The notes under the pieces are model-generated. The model was not told the origin of the DNA and did not search any database. It saw only the letters and a list, made by a program, of their open reading frames with translations. Below are positions 61,787-64,000 of a DNA stretch of 64,000 bases, in pieces. Both the position numbers and the translations under genes were made by a program. The stretch lies in the NCBI GenBank assembly GCA_034509925.1, contig CM067533.1, positions 7,198,535 through 7,262,534 on the forward strand. Direction: 5' to 3'. This stretch comes from Hirudinaria manillensis (Eukaryota; Annelida; Clitellata; Hirudinida; Hirudinidae). Numbering within the stretch: position 1 is the first letter of the stretch; each line of letters opens with the position of its first letter.

Positions 61787-64000
61787 TGTTACCTGAGATG
61801 GTGAGTGAACGCTTCAGGTGTACTCAGGCCCACCTTGAAAGGTATTTGGCAATGAATTGAATGTTCTCTTGTTTACTTTAAGTTGTGGTTTCAAATGATT
61901 ATTTGAAATTTTCACTTCTTGATGATGGTGGTGATGATAATGATTATGATGGCATTTATGCATTAAATAAAAAATAGATCTCTTCACTATTATTTCATTT
62001 AATTGTAATTGTATTAGTGGCGCAATGGGCCCTTCAATTGTGTCCAATAAATAAATAAATAAATAAATTGTTAAGTCTTTTGAAACGAAACGAACTTCAA
62101 ACTTCGAAAGAAACAAACACGCTCCAAACTATCGTTCGACAACATCCGGCCCCGCCTCCTCGCACATCGTCACAACACCTCCACGCCAGCCGAAAAGTTT
62201 CTCAGAGCTTTTAGGCGTAACCTCTCTGAGTGTCGAGGAAGTGTAGTCTCAGAATCCGGGACTATTGGCCGTTGGAAGTTTCTTCGTCCTTTTGGCCGAC
62301 CCCTGGGTCTCCTCGGGACTGTGGTTTGCGCAGTTGTAGAAGTTGAAATGTTCCTTGAATTGGGAGTGGGACCCGGCACCATGCCCGGATCATCGTCTTC
62401 CTCTACCCCATGTCTGGGCCTCAATTGTTCGACGTGCCTTTTCAAAGTGGGTCCTTTTGGCACTGCCTGTATTAAGACATGACGAGGACCCAAGACTTGA
62501 ATCACCACTGCCGGGATCCATCTAGGAATGCGATCCTTGCCTGGACCGCTGCGTTGAACGTAGCATGGCTTCCCGACGGTGAATTGGGTGTTACTCGATC
62601 TCTTTGATGTAGGCTTGTTCTGACGGTTTTGTAGTTCCTGGGCAATGTGCGGCACTGAAGGCAAAAGCGCATCTAATTTGCTTCGTAATTGTCTTCCGTT
62701 CAGAAGTTCACTAGGAGAGTAACCAGACTCCAAAGGAGTTCGACGATATTGCATGAGGAATTCCTGTAGCGCCTGGATAGTTGGAAGCCGCGATTTCTTC
62801 AGGGATTGTTTAAAAGTTTGGACTAATCTTTCCGCCTGCCCGTTTGTAGCTGGATGGTATGGGGCTCCTCTCAGGTGTAGAATACCTCTTTCCCTGAGAT
62901 ACTCTTGAAATTCTGAGGATGTAAATGTGGGCGCATTGTCCGTTACGAGAGTATGGGGATATCCAAAATGAGCAAAATCCTCCTCCAGTAATTCCATAGT
63001 CGTTCTGGCAGTTATGCTTGAAGTAGAATGGATGCATGGGTACTTAGAATAACTATCGACTACCACCAGCCAGTTCTTTCCCATGAAATTAACTGCGTGA
63101 TCTACGTGGATTCTACTCCAAGGTCTTTCAGGTAGCATCCACGGATGATTTGAGAACTTTGGTGGGTTGTTCTGATGTTCCGCGCAAGATGTGCATTTCC
63201 TACACATCTCCTCAATGTCGGCATCAATTCCCGGCCAGTAAACAACGGTTCGTGCCAGTTGCTTCATTCTCCTCATACCGCAATGTCCAAGGTGCAATAG
63301 ACCCATAACGTGTAGTCTAAGTTTCTCAGGAACTACGATTCTGTTTCCGAAGATAAGACAATCATTTTGCACTGTCAGAGCATCTTCCAACTTTTGAAAA
63401 TGTCGAATTTGTGCATCTACAACTCGAGGCCATCCCTCTTTTAAGAATCGTACGACAGTTGAAATTATCCTGTCTCTGCGCGATTCCTTTGTCAAGACCT
63501 GAGAATCAGTTGGTCGGATCTGTTTACTTATGGCACTGATTGTACAAACTGTAAGGTCGTCGTCTTCATCCTCACCGGCGTCAAAATTGTCATCTTTCCC
63601 ACTTGGTAACCGACTAAGTGCATCCGCGTTACCATGACTTTCGGATCGTCGGTACTCTATCGAATAATCGTACTGGTGTAGTATCAATGCCCATCGGGCT
63701 AAACGATTTGCTGCTAATAATGGGGTGAGTTTTGAAGGGCTGAAAAGCGACAACAAAGGTTTGTGATCCGTCACTAAGATAAAGTTTCGTCCGTAAAGGT
63801 ATTGATGGAATTTCTGCAGCGCGTAAATAATCGAAAGTGCTTCCTTATGTATCTGACTATAATTTCTTTGTGATGTTGACAGTGTCTTTGAAATGTGCAA
63901 TATTGGTCGTTCACTTCCATCCGGATATCTGTGAAACAAAACTGCACCGATTCCAACATCTGATGCATCACATGCAATTCCCAAAGGAAGAGATTTGTCA
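61787..64000 (-). mobile_element. Ty3/Gypsy-like LTR retrotransposon, 3' part with candidate LTR
   Basis: The element is read on the minus strand and is cut by the right window edge. After the pol stop (62170) a purine/GC-rich stretch resembling a polypurine tract is followed on the minus strand by TGTTGTCGAACGATAG starting at 62144, which looks like an LTR 5' end. A candidate LTR end (..AACA) lies near 61787, giving about 358 bp, but without the 5' LTR this cannot be verified. Confidence 0.7.
62170..64000 (-). CDS. pol: Retrotransposon pol: RNase H and integrase (partial)
   Basis: The frame is open from the window edge to 62170, over 600 codons without a stop or frameshift. From the N side: an RNase H domain (ACDASDVGIGAVLF, KEALSIIYALQKFHQYLYGR, VTDHKPLL); a linker with the Gypsy-type end HGNADALSRLP; an H2C2 zinc finger (HLGHCGMRRM...CRKCTSCAEHQ); and an integrase core with the three acidic residues in HVDHA, VTDNAPTF and GQAERLV. 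A chromodomain-less, basic tail follows. This order (RNase H before integrase) is that of Ty3/Gypsy elements, near the K02A2.6-like/Mag group of invertebrates. Reverse transcriptase and gag would lie beyond 64000. The intact frame suggests recent insertion. Confidence 0.93.
   Translation of the reverse strand, partial: DKSLPLGIACDASDVGIGAVLFHRYPDGSERPILHISKTLSTSQRNYSQIHKEALSIIYALQKFHQYLYGRNFILVTDHKPLLSLFSPSKLTPLLAANRLARWALILHQYDYSIEYRRSESHGNADALSRLPSGKDDNFDAGEDEDDDLTVCTISAISKQIRPTDSQVLTKESRRDRIISTVVRFLKEGWPRVVDAQIRHFQKLEDALTVQNDCLIFGNRIVVPEKLRLHVMGLLHLGHCGMRRMKQLARTVVYWPGIDADIEEMCRKCTSCAEHQNNPPKFSNHPWMLPERPWSRIHVDHAVNFMGKNWLVVVDSYSKYPCIHSTSSITARTTMELLEEDFAHFGYPHTLVTDNAPTFTSSEFQEYLRERGILHLRGAPYHPATNGQAERLVQTFKQSLKKSRLPTIQALQEFLMQYRRTPLESGYSPSELLNGRQLRSKLDALLPSVPHIAQELQNRQNKPTSKRSSNTQFTVGKPCYVQRSGPGKDRIPRWIPAVVIQVLGPRHVLIQAVPKGPTLKRHVEQLRPRHGVEEDDDPGMVPGPTPNSRNISTSTTAQTTVPRRPRGRPKGRRNFQRPIVPDSETTLPRHSERLRLKALRNFSAGVEVL

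Overview
The window is nuclear DNA of an invertebrate animal. It is AT-rich and full of microsatellites. Its genes are multi-exon with GT-AG introns, use the standard code, and include metazoan families (a seven-repeat delta-type protocadherin, JADE, TMEM8/PGAP6, GOLT1, V-ATPase subunit F, NXT). A bilaterian is likely and a lophotrochozoan plausible, but the phylum cannot be fixed from the sequence. Exon-intron models below were built by hand: each junction was chosen where a GT/AG pair, the codon phase and the family alignment agreed.

Layout. 1-5 kb is non-coding repeat-rich DNA. 5.2-10.4 kb (+) is a protocadherin with a single-exon ectodomain and a multi-exon tail, behind a TATA box. 10.4-19.9 kb is a repeat desert holding a few exon-like islands that may be alternative tail exons of that protocadherin. 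19.9-23.3 kb (+) is a divergent orphan 7TM receptor whose third intracellular loop is predicted at about 530 residues and carries three copies of an L-[DE]-R-H-P-S-L motif. 24.5-31.6 kb (-) is a complete 14-exon JADE homologue (PHD plus extended PHD). 32.3-34.5 kb (+) is a tandem ADF-H protein whose two halves share intron positions. 35.3-37.1 kb (+) is a Snail-like C2H2 factor. 37.9-39.0 kb (-) is NXT/p15, whose first coding exon is only ATG. 39.8-45.7 kb (+) is a 12-exon TMEM8/PGAP6-type protein. 46.4-48.3 kb (-) holds an ATP-grasp-like gene of bacterial appearance and, just upstream, a small basic protein with a presequence-like N terminus. 48.3-53.6 kb is mostly empty. 53.6-57.2 kb is a head-to-head pair, GOLT1 (-) and V-ATPase subunit F (+), with start codons 69 bp apart. 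57.8-58.7 kb (-) is the 3' exon of a class A receptor. 62.2-64.0 kb (-) is the RNase H-integrase end of a Ty3/Gypsy-like element that runs off the window.

The genes do not form one pathway. The middle and right thirds are a dense cluster of housekeeping and endomembrane genes, with short shared promoters at JADE/ADF-H and GOLT1/ATP6V1F. The left third is sparse and holds adhesion and signalling genes. The most unusual items are the receptor with the giant repeat-bearing loop, the ATP-grasp gene and its possible fusion to the small upstream reading frame, and the exon islands downstream of the protocadherin.
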